From NCBI GenBank assembly GCA_036023115.1, contig JAYKKT010000064.1, positions 11,508,001 to 11,572,000 on the forward strand: a stretch of 64,000 nt of DNA, given 5' to 3'. The notes below the pieces were generated by a model. It did no database searches, was not told the origin of the DNA, and saw nothing but the letters and a program-made list of their open reading frames with translations. Shown here one piece after another: positions 1 to 38,145 of the stretch (its first letter is position 1; each line of letters begins with the position of its first letter). A program made the translations under genes and the position numbers. Origin of the DNA: Brasenia schreberi (lineage: Eukaryota > Streptophyta > Magnoliopsida > Nymphaeales > Cabombaceae).

Positions 1-1
1 A

Positions 2-142
2 TATGATCCGTTTCATGCCTCTACCGGGATTGCTTCTCCGGCGGGTGTGCAAATGGCAACTATGTCTTACCAGCAACAGATGTTCTTTGCACAGCAGCAA
101 CAATCGCAACTTGCTAACAATCCATTTGGCAACCCCTATTGA
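2..142 (+). CDS. ANTH/ENTH clathrin assembly protein (AP180-like), C-terminal end
   Basis: The frame runs in from the left edge (first full codon at base 2) and encodes about 46 residues rich in Gln, Asn, Pro and Tyr. It includes SPAGVQMATMSYQQQ, a run of Gln, and NPFGNPY. Plant AP180/CALM-like clathrin adaptors end in this kind of low-complexity tail, with a VQMA stretch, poly-Gln and NPF/NPY motifs. In that family the folded ANTH domain binds PIP2 lipids and the tail binds clathrin and adaptors during endocytosis; here the ANTH domain lies outside the window. The first in-frame stop is TGA at 140-142. The frame stays open after it for another 17 codons of the same composition, ending NPYTGYI before TGA at 194-196. 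The true end may therefore be 196, with 140-142 a nonsense change (GGA to TGA would do it). The gene converges on the peptidase gene. Family call moderate; subfamily not resolved. Confidence 0.6.
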   Translation, partial: YDPFHASTGIASPAGVQMATMSYQQQMFFAQQQQSQLANNPFGNPY

Positions 143-570
143 GGCATGGGTGCTAATTACCAGCAACCTCATAATCCTTACACTGGGTATATTTGAACCT
201 TGTCGTTTCTTACCGCAAAATCATTCAAGGTCTTTCATGCTCTGCCTTGTGAATAAATTACATTAGGAAAATATATTAGTGTTGGTTCATCTTTGAAGGC
301 ATTTTATTGGGAAATGAAGATGGGGATGCTAGACAGAACGTTTGCAGGATTACTCTGGTATCTCCACACACACAAGGGGCCAATGAATTTTTTCCTTTGA
401 ATGAATAAAGCTGCATTTGATCATGGGATACATAAACATCACTTTAGCGCAGATTGAAAGCAGCCCTTCTGTTTATGGTCAGGGAAGGTGACAAGTGCTA
501 AAAGTTGATTTTCTACAATACGGTGCTGCTATCTTGTACAAATACCGTTAAATATTTTTTAAATAAATAT
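143..570 (+). other. possible in-frame tail extension and 3' UTR of the ANTH gene
   Basis: Bases 143-196 continue the frame of the preceding CDS past its first stop with protein-like Gln/Asn/Pro/Tyr codons. The rest is AT-rich and non-coding. AATAAA hexamers at 404-409 and 562-567 are candidate plant polyadenylation signals, which would give a 3' UTR of roughly 250-450 bases. Confidence 0.4.
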
Positions 571-3044
571 GGGGATCTTTTAAGACTTTGAATAGCACCT
601 ACGAAGAGGGCAAATGGAATCGGATGAGGTCTTAACGTGAGGTACTTGAGCCTTTCTGGATTCTCCAAATCTCTGCTCATGGAAGGGCATGCTTAAAGCC
701 ATGCATCTACAGAAAATTCGTGTAATTTGCATCAGTTCCACAGATGCATTGAGCATGTTCATATCCTGATTTATGGTTTGTCTTGGCTATTCTTCTGGAG
801 GAAAAAGCTTTTGGAAGTTCGATGGATGCTTTATAATCTTTTCTGCTAAATCTTGTGTTCGGTTAACTGTTGATGTTATTCAAGTTCTTAGTTCCATAAG
901 GAGGGAAAATAAAAAGAACGTGACCCATTTCCCTCAGAACAAGAACTTGTTCCCCTTAGCAGAACCATTACTCCCTTAGCCAGGGGATAAGGCTAAATGC
1001 ACTTAAGTTGGAGGTCACGAGTTGGATACCAGCAAGTTGCCTATCCTTAACCCCATTTGCCTAGTAAGAAAAATTAGATGACCAGTGACTTCTATAACGT
1101 GATTGGTATCATGAGGTTAAAAACGCTGTATAAAATTAAACTTGAAATCTTGCTTCGTAACAAATCAACGAAACATTCTCTTTTGTTCAAAAACACTAAA
1201 CTGGCACTTGTTCCTCTTAAACTCGAGCCTTATGAACTTTAAACCCACAGTGACCAACCTGGTTCAAATCAGATTTGTCAGGTTCTTGTGGGTTTTCGGA
1301 TACCGATGGTTTAGAACAAAAACATTAAACCGTATTAACCTTGAAAAGCAATCATAGATTTCCAAAAGCATCAATGCTGTGAAAGGTCTTCAAGTCATTT
1401 AGATCAACCCTTTCAATATTCGTCATTAAATAGCTTACTGTTGGTTGGTAAGGTGCAAGGAGTTAACCAATGTAGAAGATAGCGAAATTAAGTTCGAGAC
1501 TGCACAACGAATATGGAAGAACAGTAGTGGCAAGCGAAGCAGCTCCAATCATCCTTGTCCCCGTGGACTTTCATTGTAAATTGAGAATACGGTGCAGAGC
1601 GATTCGTTCTATGATCATAGAGAAGGTTTAGGGTCGTAATGATAAACAGAGAAGATGCTATCGAGTGTTGCTACAACACGAAGCCTCAAATATGCTGGAA
1701 GGAGAACACATGATCTTGCTTTCTCTACGAGTTAAATGATAACAGGACATAAAACATGGTAGCAGATAAGGATCCAGGCAGTGACACACAAAGAAAAAGT
1801 GGGGCGTAAGGCTTGGTTTTGGTTGCACGACTCTTCATTTTGCATCCAGATTAACCCTTGTAAAAGCTGTACTATAACATACAGCTCCAAATATGCTTCC
1901 AATTACATACAAACAAGCCAACTTCGATGGTGTACAAAACAGTTGCATACTAGGGGGCTCGAGTGGCAGCAGACTCAACTTGTGAGATGATGGTCATGAG
2001 CTCGATACCTGCGGCATGCATACTTGGCTTCAGCCTCCCCATTATAACCCAAAAAAAGAACATATGAAACAAGTTTGAAGGATTTGGGACCCGTTTGTTC
2101 TTCATTCGTTATGCATGTCTCTAATGAGCTTATGACACTAATACTGCCTGTTGTACAATAGAGTATGGCCATCATCCAACACATGCAATTCCACAACTTC
2201 CACCTTGTTTTCTGACTTTTATCCATGGATATTGTTTTACTGCCAGATATATATATAATAATCAATTCTAAGTTTCTGAGTGAACAAAATTTCGTGAAAG
2301 CATCTCCGTTGTTCCTTCTTACTGCAAGATAACATGAAAGCTCGGTTAAACCATCCATACATAAAAAATCGTACATGGTAAAGTGGCACAACAGTGAAGC
2401 ATGCACACATGCAAGTCAAGTTGCAGATTGTGTCAACCAAGCCCGACTCGGCAAAGGATACTTTGGATGAAACCCAACCCAACCGTTTCTGACCAGCTCC
2501 AAGAACCTCAACCTTTGCCAAATTGAACATATTCCCCACGACGGAGAACCAATTCTGAAGGTAAAAAATGGATACAGACAAAGCAATGGAAGCACAATAC
2601 AATTGTTAGAAGGATGAATGCAATAAAACAGTTATCCAGATAATGGTTATAAGGGATATAAAGTGGAAACCATAAACAACGCGTCAAGCTGAAACCAGAG
2701 ACGAAAGATTTGAAACCAAGACTTATCCCACACTAAGTTGGGAGGATTGATGGAAGAAAACCTGACCGAGTTCTACATGGCCGCTCTTACCTATATGGTT
2801 CATGCTAGTGACAACAGACAAGGCAAGACTTTCAACTCTTATAGTTGATAGGGCTTTGCTCGTTGCTCCTGAAAATCTTTCTTTCTAAAGCTAGCCAATC
2901 ACAAACTCACACAGCCAACCTCCTTTGTTTGGGTTCCAGACCAAAGATGGGAGGGTGAAACCCTCCTGTGCAGAGGGAAATATAGAGTACAAAGATAGTG
3001 GCCATGAAGGCTGCCTGCCTTTAGGAATGAGTCTGCCTCAGGGT
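571..3044. other. intergenic, no gene recognised
   Basis: I see no conserved protein in either strand across these 2.5 kb. Short open frames exist (for example about 120 codons on the minus strand near 2,240-2,600), but they lack recognisable domains and have poor codon character. The stretch lies between the two converging host genes. Confidence 0.5.
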
Positions 3045-3385
3045 TAGACATGACCAGTTGATAAACCAGTCCACCGGTTTGAATTGGAACTGTACCGGTT
3101 CAAATCAGAACGAGCAAACATGGCATAACCGAACCTGGGCATCCCATGTTAAGTTACAGTTCCTCGTTCAAAACTGAAGGTTCAAAATGCCGGTATTGAT
3201 CCCTTTTATAAGTTTCCTTTCATCCATTTTTTCTTTTTACTTTGGTATTTTTTATTTTTGGTTCAGTCTGAAACTGATTACGAACTGTAACCAAAACCAG
3301 GTTGAACTTGGTTCACTTACAGTTCATGGTTCTAAGCACACTGAAACCAGCGGTTTCGAATCACCAAGTTCCGGGGCCATGTCTG
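3045..3385. mobile_element. degenerate copy of the TAGACATG MITE family
   Basis: It begins TAGACATGACCAGTT and ends in CCATGTCT, the same inverted ends as the copies at 31,676, 32,441 and 36,694. In between it is full of the family's GGTTC/GAACC-rich sequence. No 8-bp target duplication is visible (CTCAGGGT against CTTTATGG), so this is an old copy or its edge has eroded. Confidence 0.5.
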
Positions 3386-3970
3386 CTTTATGGGACTACA
3401 CATATTGAAGCTGCATCCCGCACGTAACACCCCAGAGATCTTCAGCCCTATCTTGAGACTACTGATAACTGAATGTGCATCCTCTGCTCTCTACCAACTA
3501 CCAGATTTAATGCTAATTACTTGAATGAATCTACGACTGCAAACATGGCAACAGGCTCTAAGTTTGTGTAATAAACCTGGGATTACAAAAATTTAGTTAA
3601 ATGAACGTTCAAAATAGATCGATGCAAAATCAAACAAGAAAGAAGTATGGTTGTCCAGTGTGTCGGACATGAGCATGACGCCTTAGTAGAAGTGTTTGTG
3701 ACGGTTCTTTTTACCTCATTTGAGTCTTCTGAAGAATCAAAAGAGATGATAGAGGACTATTTTCTCATAAAAGGAAAAAAATCCCATACAAGTACGTTCA
3801 AAGAAGCTCACTGTGGAGAAAAAGCTTGACAATGTTTGCTGTTTCCTCACATTTCATCAAAATATGAATACCAGTGTATGAGTTTTACACGGCCCCAATT
3901 ATTCGTCTGAATATCAGACTGTGGGCCAACAACTATAGCTGCACAGCAGATAATACGGGTAGGACATTGG
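3386..3970. other. 3' flank of the peptidase gene
   Basis: AT-rich sequence immediately downstream (minus strand) of the peptidase stop codon. It probably includes its 3' UTR. I found no clear AATAAA on that strand and no other gene. Confidence 0.4.
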
Positions 3971-28974
<25,004 letters not shown>

Positions 28975-30458
28975 TTCCTATTTTCGGTTCCTACCTCGCC
29001 GACGCGTGTACCGGTTTTGTCATCAAAGAAGCACCTCGGCGATATTGCAACGTATCGAATCGGAAAAAGGAATATACCCACACACCCTTTTTACCGTGAT
29101 TGCGTAAAAATTATTCTCATATTTTTGACCGTCTCAATCCCTTTCTACGGGTTATCATTTTATCGTCGATCATCTTATACAATTTCTTTGGGGGCGATCC
29201 AATATATGATAGTGAAGACCTATCATTCCATAATGTTTTGAATATGACAGAAAAAAGAAGTTATAACAAAATTCAAGAACCAAAACCGAACCGAAATATT
29301 TAGTCGGCTCAGTTGTTATAACCCATTTTTTCTAAAATTTAAAACCAAGATTGAACCAAAAAAGTTGAAAATCCGAACCTGCTCAAAGACAATAAATCAC
29401 TTCGGTCCCGGGTTTTTGTTATAATAACGCAAGGAGTCGTGTTTTAGCATCTTTTTGAGCTTGTGGTGAGGAGTGCTTAAGGAACCGTAGGAACTGAACC
29501 AAACCGCTAGAAGCCGTTAGGTTTGGCTCTGTTCTAACAAGAAAATTAATCGACGGTTCAATTCACTGTTCTACTAGAACCGAAACATGAGAATAGAATC
29601 AAACTAGAGTGAGTACAAAAAAAACTTTTAGTCCCATATTAAGTAAGGAATGCGGTGAACGATGCATTAAGCATTATAAAAGTCAATGAAGGGGCACTGA
29701 ACAAGACATACTTTTATCGACCTTTTAGTTAAGATCAAGCGTAGTATCTGTTCTTATGAGTTTAATATGTGATCATTAGTTATATCATATTAAATTATTT
29801 TTTTTAGAGAAGGTATGGTTTATAGTTCCTTTTTATTTGGCATCTCCACCGTTACTCATATGTTGCAATATATACGCATATATATATATCATGGTTAAAA
29901 TATTAAATTTGGATCGTGAATCCAAATAATAGGATGATATAATGCTCAGTCTTTAGCCAAACCCTAAATAAGTGGAACAATGGTTGATGCTGATTCAGTT
30001 CGGGTCTAACTATGCCACGCTCTGGTTCGGTTTTCACCAATAACTGCAAATAACACGGTATTACCTAAAAACGTTTCATGTGTAAGCTACATGGGGTTCT
30101 GAGCCGTGATAGTTCTACCAATATATTATTTTTACTTTTCAGATGCGTTTAGTTTATCGCCTCAAGCTTCTGCGCTCTTAATTCTTAACTAGAAAACCCT
30201 TCACTAAGAAAAGAAATAGAGCACCCAGGGTGTTAGCCCACTTGACACGGCTCTCGACTCACAAGATGTAGTGAGTTCAATTCCAGAGCTGTGCAGACCT
30301 GGCTTCAGCCCTTCGTTGGGACACAAAAGAAGAAGAAAATGAAAACCGAGTTTGCTTTGGCTCTGTGGAAACTTGGAAAAGCCATGAACAAACCTTTTCC
30401 TCTTAGTTAAGCAAGGTAGTCTGAACCAGGACTATGCGATACTTGACATATTCCAAGG
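28975..30458. promoter_or_regulatory. upstream region of the peptidase gene
   Basis: Presumed promoter and 5' flank on the minus strand. 29,270-29,600 holds GAACCGAAAC/GGTTCGG-type sequence reminiscent of the TAGACATG MITE interior, but no clean ends. No gene was recognised, and I cannot assign a TATA box with confidence. Confidence 0.3.
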
Positions 30459-30962
30459 TAGGGATTATAAGGGAGGGGTTCCTCGGTTTTTCATGGGGAC
30501 CCGCTCGGGATGGAACGGATCTGGGGAGTAGAAACAGGGATGGGGAGAGCAGCAAATCTTTGATGGGATGAGAATTGGAGGTCCCTACCCACAAATCCGG
30601 CCCCCGACTCTTCCTCTAATTGACACTATAAAATTAGACTCATCTAAAAGTAAATCAAATTATAAGAAAAATAAAAAAAAATGTTACTTTTTTTTTAATT
30701 CATGAACTCATCGTCATTTCCCACATTTCATTCATAATAATATATTTCAATTTAGATATATTTTGGATAAATTAAGTTTCATTTGTAAGCTTCCAACAAA
30801 TTTTTTAGCATTCTTCTTTTCTTCGATGGGTTTTGGTGAAAACACGGGGATGGATGAGAACGGTTTTGCTCCCTGTTGTTGGAATGGAGACGAGAACAAG
30901 GTTACGAAATAGGAATATGGGACATTCATCCCCAACCCGGCCCCGTCCCATGAACATCCCTA
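30459..30962. mobile_element. hAT-type MITE with TAGGGAT ends
   Basis: 504 bp. Left end TAGGGATTATAAGGG; right end, read inward, TAGGGATGTTCATGGG. Flanking octamers TTCCAAGG and CTCCAGGG agree at 6 of 8 positions, an aged 8-bp target duplication. The ends are rich in GGGGATGGG/CCCCGTCCC motifs. No protein. Confidence 0.7.
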
Positions 30963-31099
30963 CTCCAGGGTGCATGAGTTTAAACAGTTCCATAACCTGG
31001 AATTAGTCTGATAATAATGAATCAAAATTGGCAATCTAACAAGATGGAGAAAATGTAAAGAGCCATGAATGAGCTATTTCTTCTTTTAGAGAGAGAGAG

Positions 31100-31382
31100 A
31101 TGGATACTCTTCTAAATAAACGTGCCGCGAACGGTTGGCAACGTGAACATAAACACCAATCGAAACGAGATTCTCAATCCACTTTCCTTCCGTTCTTCAC
31201 CGTCTCAGTCCATTTTCACAATGGGAAAGGCTGCCAATCTACAGAACACCATCTTCTCTCAGTTACCAGCAAAATCATTGCCGCAGTTCAAGCTTGCAAG
31301 CACGCAATGGGAAGCAATAGCCTCAGACCTTCACTTCATTTGAGGGCAAGCCCGCCAGTCGTACAAATCAAATAGCAAGATC
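31100..31382 (+). other. small open frames, unrecognised
   Basis: Two overlapping plus-strand frames of 91 and 73 codons; the second contains MGKAANLQNTIFSQLPAKSL. It has some protein-like character and runs into the tandem duplication that follows (KSSRSFIYRRLRERGLGIL in a shifted frame). No family was recognised; it could be a pseudogene of a small protein. Confidence 0.25.
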
Positions 31383-31675
31383 TTCGCTTCAATCTATGCC
31401 AAATCCTCAAGATCATTTATATACAGGAGGTTACGTGAGAGAGGATTAGGAATCTTGAAAGTGAGGGACACTTGGTATGACTTTGAAGAGACTCCAAACG
31501 AGTGAATTGGGCCACCATTCATATCGATCTTGAAGGGATTGTAGGATCAATCTGAAAAAGTTTCATTAACATGAAAGTGCTATTAAAAAGCATACTTAAA
31601 AAGAGTTGGCACATTCTCTGTTTTAATGAAGGTTTATAAATAACAGTTAGCATCAATACACACAGTCCTTATTTC

Positions 31676-32068
31676 TAGACATGTCCAGTTCCGGGTTATT
31701 TGAAACCTAAAACCGGAACCGAACCACCTCAAGAGCGGTTATGGATTTGAACCGCACTAAATCCATTTATTTTTTTTAAAGAAAGGCAGCAGATGACTCC
31801 CATGAGAGTAGAAACCCCGCTTGACCCAACAGCTAGTACCGCCTAGCCAAGCCTCGCCTTGTATAAATGTTATCGTAATATATATAGGTAGTTTAAAACA
31901 GCCGGTTCCGGGCTAGTTCTTAAAAGTTGTGAACCATAACAGAACCGGATAGTCCCCAGGTCCAGTTACGGTTTCAGAACAGGATCGGCCGGTTACGGTT
32001 CTGAAACCGGTTCGGTAGGTTGCGGTTACCCTCGATTCCGGTTCCTGGTTCTAAATCGGCCATGTCCT
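31676..32068. mobile_element. TAGACATG MITE copy in duplication unit 1
   Basis: 393 bp. Left end TAGACATGTCCAGTT; right end GGCCATGTCCT. Target duplication CTTATTTC is perfect at 31,668-31,675 and 32,069-32,076. The interior is GGTTC/GAACC-rich with a CCGGTT-type inverted structure and an off-centre TATAAATGTTATCGTAATAT block. Confidence 0.8.
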
Positions 32069-32440
32069 CTTATTTCTTTATTTTCTAGTGTCTCGCCTGT
32101 TTAAAAGTAGCAGTAATATAGTTTTCTCGATGCCTTTTTTTAGCACATCAGTGCTCCTCCATTCATCTACGTTAGCCGTTAGCAAGTTCTTCGCTTCAAT
32201 CTATGCCAAATCCTCAAGATCATAGGTTACCTCGAAAGAGAGGGACACCTGGTATGACTTTCGAGAGACTCCAAACGAGTGAATTGGGCCACCATTCTTA
32301 TCGATCTTGAAGGGATTGTAGGATCAATCTGAAAAAGTGCCATTAAAATGAAAGTGTTATTAAAAATCATACTTAAAAGAGTTGGCACATTCTCTGTTTC
32401 AATGAAAGTCCACTTAGCATCAATACACAGTTCTTATTTC

Positions 32441-32852
32441 TAGATATGTCCAGTTCTGGGTTATTTGAAACCTAAAATTGGAACCGAACCGCCTCGAGCC
32501 GTTCTGATTCTGGATTCAAACCGCACTGAAACCATTTAATTTTTTTTTAAAAACACTGTAGCAGATGACTCTCGTGAGAGAAAAACCCCACCTGACTCAT
32601 CAGTTAGTCAATGCCTACCGTTGAGCCAAGCCTCGACTTGTATAAATTTAACCGTAATATATATTGTTAATAGGTGGTTTAAAACCGCCGGTTTTGGGCT
32701 GGTTTTAAGCTGTGAACCGTATCCCAACCGGATAGTCCCCAGGTCCGGTTGTGGTTCCGGAGCGGGTTCGGATGATTACGGTTACCGACGGTTCCGGAAC
32801 CAGTTCGGTTCCGGTTCGAACCATGAGGCTGGTTCCAAACCAGCCATGTCTA
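32441..32852. mobile_element. TAGACATG MITE copy in duplication unit 2
   Basis: 412 bp, from TAGATATGTCCAGTT to CAGCCATGTCTA, with the same CTTATTTC duplication at 32,433-32,440 and 32,853-32,860. Because the target site is identical to that of unit 1, the MITE was present before the segment duplicated. Confidence 0.8.
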
Positions 32853-32963
32853 CTTATTTCTTTATTTTCTTGGGTCTCGCTTGTTTAGAAATAGCAGTAA
32901 TGTAGTTTTCTCCATGCCTTTTTCTAGCATATCGGTGCTCCTCCATTCCTCTACGTAATTTTA

Positions 32964-33864
32964 TTGGCAATTGGGATATGCACCATCAGATTCGTTGGGA
33001 CTAATTCCAATGCCGGAAACGTAATCCATTTCTCCCTCTCTATTTCATTTAAGGGGACTTGCGAATTTACCACTCGAGATCAATCGTCACTTTTGGCAAC
33101 AACAAAAATACATGATCAGCGGGCATCAACAATTCAGTCCAAGAGTTTCTCCATCCCAAAGGTTTAGACCTTGTTTGTTCCTGCAATGGCCTTCTTTGCT
33201 GCTGGAACTATGATGGCCCATCAAGTTCCATCATAATACTAAACCTCCATTAACATGGACATCTTAACTCTTCTAAATTCCGTAAAAGAAACAAAGTTCA
33301 TGGATTTGGAATCATTTTAGAGTTTTACGCCAACCAGTAATTTGGAAAAGGAGGGATCTGAAACCACGTTATGATGAATAGCTTGGATCTTCAAAGGAAA
33401 GTCTCTATTTTGTGCAGACCAGCTTCACCAAGATGAATATATGTACTATCAGAGACCTACAAGCAGCCTTTAGCTAAGTGGTTTCTCAAGTATAGTGCTT
33501 GATTGCAGGGTGTTATAGACAATAATTTCCGTCTGTTTGCATCCATCGTCAGCCTACCAACTTATTGCAATGAAGTGTTGATCCTGAAGAGGAGAAGCAA
33601 TTTCAAATTGGATTGGATTAGATTAGATGGATATGAAGGTCTTTCATCTTCTGTATTACCGCGGTGATGGGAGTCTTGTTGAAGGCCGGAGATAGCATAC
33701 TCTGTTACGATGTTAAGACCAAGGATCCGAATGAGCTCTACAGTATTCCCGATATGAAGTTTGTTTGCCTCTACCCTTATTATAGCAGCTTAGTCTCGAT
33801 GAGGCTTTTCCAGGGGAAACGAGGGATGAAAAGAAAGTTATGTTGGTGCTTCTTAAAAAGATAA
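32964..33864 (+). pseudogene. F-box protein remnant (F-box associated region)
   Basis: Frames in order: TTRDQSSLLATTKIHDQ with KSFSIPK (about 33,090-33,165), a one-base shift, then GLDLVCSCNGLLCCWNYD, the (S/D)CNGLLC signature of plant F-box associated domains. Stops and shifts follow, and finally MGVLLKAGDSILCYDVKTKD, then YYSSLVS, the usual C-terminal end of the same family. These proteins are substrate receptors of SCF ubiquitin ligases. No F-box motif itself was found. Confidence 0.6.
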
Positions 33865-34949
33865 AATGCACTGGAAATGAAATGTTACACTATATTTATG
33901 TTTCATTGAAGTTGGAAATTCATAACTTTCCAATTTAGAAGATGCATAGATTTATATTGTAGGATTTTAACAATCAATTACGTTATGCTCGGCCTACTCC
34001 AGCTAGACAACGTGATATATCATTCTATATAAGTAAATGAATCATTGTATTTATGTTTGTAACGTTTCTAATTTTGTTTTTCTTTAATTCCACATACTAA
34101 CTTTTTTCCGCATAATTTCTTATATCAATGTGTTGTTGTGATAAATGAGACACTTATAATAACTTTATTACATTCTTAGCTTTTGCCACGACCATTATCG
34201 GGTGACCATATGTTACTATGCCTCATAGAGATGGATGAGCAATTATATGAATGAATCCATTGGTTGACACTTAATGATGATGGCGACAATGCATGATATT
34301 TTTAATTTAGGTTGTATGTAGTTAGTTATTTTATACTTTTCAATTATTGTATATGTAAATGACGATTGTAATAAAAGAATTTTTGTTTATTTTGCTATGG
34401 AAGACTACATACATGATTGCTCAATTACAAACGATGTGTACACTATCACATACTGATTGTCATTGAAATATAGAATTAGTCTAAATACAATTACAAATGG
34501 ACTATTTACACCTAGTCATCATTCTCCATATTGTGTGCACCATCGTCTTCAACTTACAACAAACACACTTGTCATCTCTTTATTCCTTATCAACTTTACA
34601 ATAAATGTTTCAATATTTTTTGTTATATGTCGTTTACATAAAAAGTGTATTGTACCTGCAAAAATTATTTGAATGCATTCACCAAAGCCAGAACACACTC
34701 ACTATACATAACACATGAAATTTTGTTTGGAGTTCATAACTCTATCACATACCTTAACACTCAAACATAATTCTCTTATTTTTTTACACTAATAAAGGAA
34801 AGGCTATGGAGAAGTTTTTGAAGGTTGATGTGAACCCAACAACCTAAAGGAAAAATATCTTATATATGTAGAAAATAAGAAAAATATATAACCATTAACA
34901 TTAATATAGGGTGAACATTATTACACAATAATAAGACACTTACATATTT
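33865..34949. other. AT-rich intergenic, nothing recognised
   Basis: Low-complexity AT-rich sequence between the F-box remnant and the FAR1-like fragment. May contain the end of the MULE element, but no terminal repeat was found. Confidence 0.4.
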
Positions 34950-35761
34950 GTCTTATATGTACTATCAAATTTCAATACCCATGAAAATGCATGAAGTATA
35001 GGGAGCAAGGATATACAAATAAAGTATCACTTAGAGTATCTATATTAAATATTTTATGATGCTATGTATGATAATAGTTAATGGCTAGATCGTGTAGTAA
35101 TTGTTGTAAAACACTTTGAGAACCACAATCTTCATTTCTAACTTTCATCCTTGCATTTTAAATATGTCTTTCTGTACTCACATTTTTCTTGTCCACCCAC
35201 TTCAAATGCGTCAAAATGTGCTATAATTTATAATAGTTGTATGTAAGATCTTTTATGAGATTCATATCTATCCAATCTCCCTACAAAACCATGTCCTTTG
35301 AGATATAACTCTAAATGATGGTTATATGTCCCATTTATTATATACACCTTTCAATAACTATCAACTCTACCCTCTCCTCTTAATAAGATGGGGTACTCAA
35401 ACTTCTTAGTACCCATCCGCCTAGTACTTTCAAAATCAATATTTTGTTGTCTATATTTGTCACTCCTTTCATACCCAAGACATTCCTTGCTTATTAGACA
35501 TTTGTTCTTAGAACAACTAATAACCATAATAATGTCATACTTCCTCCCAACTAGTTTTACATAATCAATAAGTTCATTATGACTATTAAACATATCGTTC
35601 ATCACAAATATAAGGGAATAATCTAGCCCATCACCCTCGTAATCAACAAATTCATCTTCTAACTCTTTTGTCAACCAATCAACAAATACATTATCCAGTA
35701 TATTTAAATCACTATCACACGGCTTAGTCATCATATGATACGTATGTTGATCAATCATCAT
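34950..35761 (-). pseudogene. FAR1-type DNA-binding N-terminus of a MULE transposase
   Basis: An open frame from 35,761 to 35,351 includes FNSHNELIDYVKLVGRKYDI, a CLGYERSDKYR block and RRMGTKKFEYPILLRGEG. After a shift comes YNHHLELYLKGHGFVGRL. Together this is the WRKY-GCM1-like zinc-binding layout of FAR1/MULE proteins (a W-x-V-x-G-x-HNH-like region then GH-FAGRL). The Cys at the usual zinc positions are partly lost, and no DDE transposase domain follows in the window. Confidence 0.6.
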
Positions 35762-36693
35762 CTTCTCTTAATCACTTCTATCATATGTGCTTTCATTCGA
35801 GTTGTTTCTCATTATGTAATAAAGGCATGGTATCAAATATCAATGAGAATGATGTTCGGTTAAAGGATACGTGAGACAGACACGTATTCATCCTCAAGGG
35901 GACACACTTAGGTTCTATCTCCCACCTTAAGGGAGACACACCTCCATCGCATCTTCCTTAAGGAGAGAGACACATTCGTAAGTAGGGAGACACGGTCTAG
36001 GCATGTCTCTCCATGAGGAGAGACATACCTATACTACATTTCCCTTCATGGTTATGGTTTCACCCAAAACTGAAAATCATCTTCAAATTTTTAAAAGATT
36101 TCACGTAAAGCAACAAAGATACAATGATCTCACCAAAAACCAACCTTTCAAATTCAAGAAAAATCCAAAAGTCGATTGGATCAATCGTCTCTTCAATTTT
36201 CTTTTTTTCTTGTTTCCTAGTTCGTTTGATTCCAACTATGTTCATAAGTAACTAAACTATGATAAGTAGTTGCAAATAAACATATATCACTTCTTAATGA
36301 ACGAAAATCAGATGAAAATCGATCGTTAGAGGAAGAGAGAACTATCGACAGAATTTGAAGTGAAAAGGAGAGAGAAAATGTTGTTGGGGTATTTTGAGCA
36401 TTTATAAAAATTAGGATGAGTATATAGTAAAAGAGGTGTGCAAATAGTAATGTCCTTCTAATTTGGAGTGCATAAGGCTTAGTCTCTCTCTCTCTGTCTC
36501 ACACACATATACACCTCCTTCTAATGACAATCAATCTTTTGTCATAAAAATATAGACTAGTTTAATCACGATTACAAGCACAATTGGTGTTATTGGGCTT
36601 TCGACAATGGTTCATATTATGTTCGTCGCACTTGGCATGTTGGTCGGGTGCATCGGGATGTCACCTGGTCAGTCTTATTTTGTAACCTCCATT
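35762..36693. other. intergenic, short GAGACACA-type repeats
   Basis: 35,875-36,030 contains repeated GGGAGACACA / GGAGAGACA segments in a loose array with CCTTAAGG-like arms. Otherwise AT-rich, no gene. Confidence 0.4.
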
Positions 36694-37211
<518 letters not shown>

Positions 37212-37695
37212 CCTCCATGCTTTCATGTGAGTCTCTTTTGCTTTGTTTTAAATTGATGTAATAAACGGACATGAGACCTGGATCTAGGTAGTTACATTTA
37301 AATCTGGTTTAATAGAGGGTACTTGATTCCTTAAGAACCAGACTCAATTGCTTTACATGTAATTTTGGGTCTAATGCAGATCATTGGGATCCCATTCCAT
37401 GTTATTAGGTTTGAGTATATAAACCTCCTTTTGAGGTTTTGTGAATGTTCAAACACATTTGAATAAAATATAGGAGAGCGAGAGCATCTTTAAGTCATCT
37501 TCTTCCCCTTTGTTTGTATCTTTATCGGGTTCACAAGGACATAGATGTGTGTGTGTGTGTTTGCTAGGAAAACCTCCCTTGACCAAAGGCGGTGCTGAGG
37601 TTGATGAAAGGAGTTGTCGGGATGCGGATCATAGGCTGCACACCCATCATGGTGAACTGAAAAAGGTATGAGAGAGAGAGAGTGCATGTGTGTCT

Positions 37696-38145
37696 ATAAC
37701 ATAATATTGGCCATTTTCGGCTAAGAATCAATGGCATATGAGAAGATAGGTTATCTTCTCGGATTCCATGGATGTGTTAAACCTTTTCAAAAAAGAAAAT
37801 ATTTTTGTAAAATATTTTTAACACATTTATCAAATACGTTACACCTCTCACGTAAAACAATAAAGTTTCTAACAGAAAACACAGAATGATAAGACAGGAA
37901 AGACGAAGCCGAACATTAATAGAAGTTTTTCCATTATAAATCTAAAAGTAAAGAAAGAAAAAAAGTGAATTCATAAAATAACATCTTCCTTGGTAAAGCG
38001 TTTTGTGGGTAACTATAGACTGCACTCTCTTTTCTTTCTCTTTCTTTTGTTGCAATCTCGGGTCATCCATCTACCCCTTTTTCTTTTTCTACTGTGTAAC
38101 TGCTTTACGAACTCTAATGAGGATCTTGCACCAGAATCACAACAA
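37696..38145 (+). repeat. copia-C 5' LTR
   Basis: Starts ATAACATAATATT and ends AATCACAACAA. Collinear with the right LTR, with substitutions scattered throughout. Confidence 0.85.

Larger units (their letters stand above)
31383..32954. repeat. tandem duplication of an 0.8-kb segment
   Basis: Unit 1 starts at about 31,383 and unit 2 at about 32,191, both with CTTCGCTTCAATCTATGCCA. They share the block around GAATTGGGCCACCATTC and the MITE with its flanking duplication, and end with CCTTTTTCTAGCAYATCRGTG-like sequence. The units differ by point changes and a deletion of about 40 bp near the start of unit 2. Confidence 0.85.

Noticed and set aside
2237..2602. 121-codon minus-strand frame left of the peptidase
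   Set aside because: No recognisable motif, overlapping frames on the same strand, no splice context; not supported as a gene.
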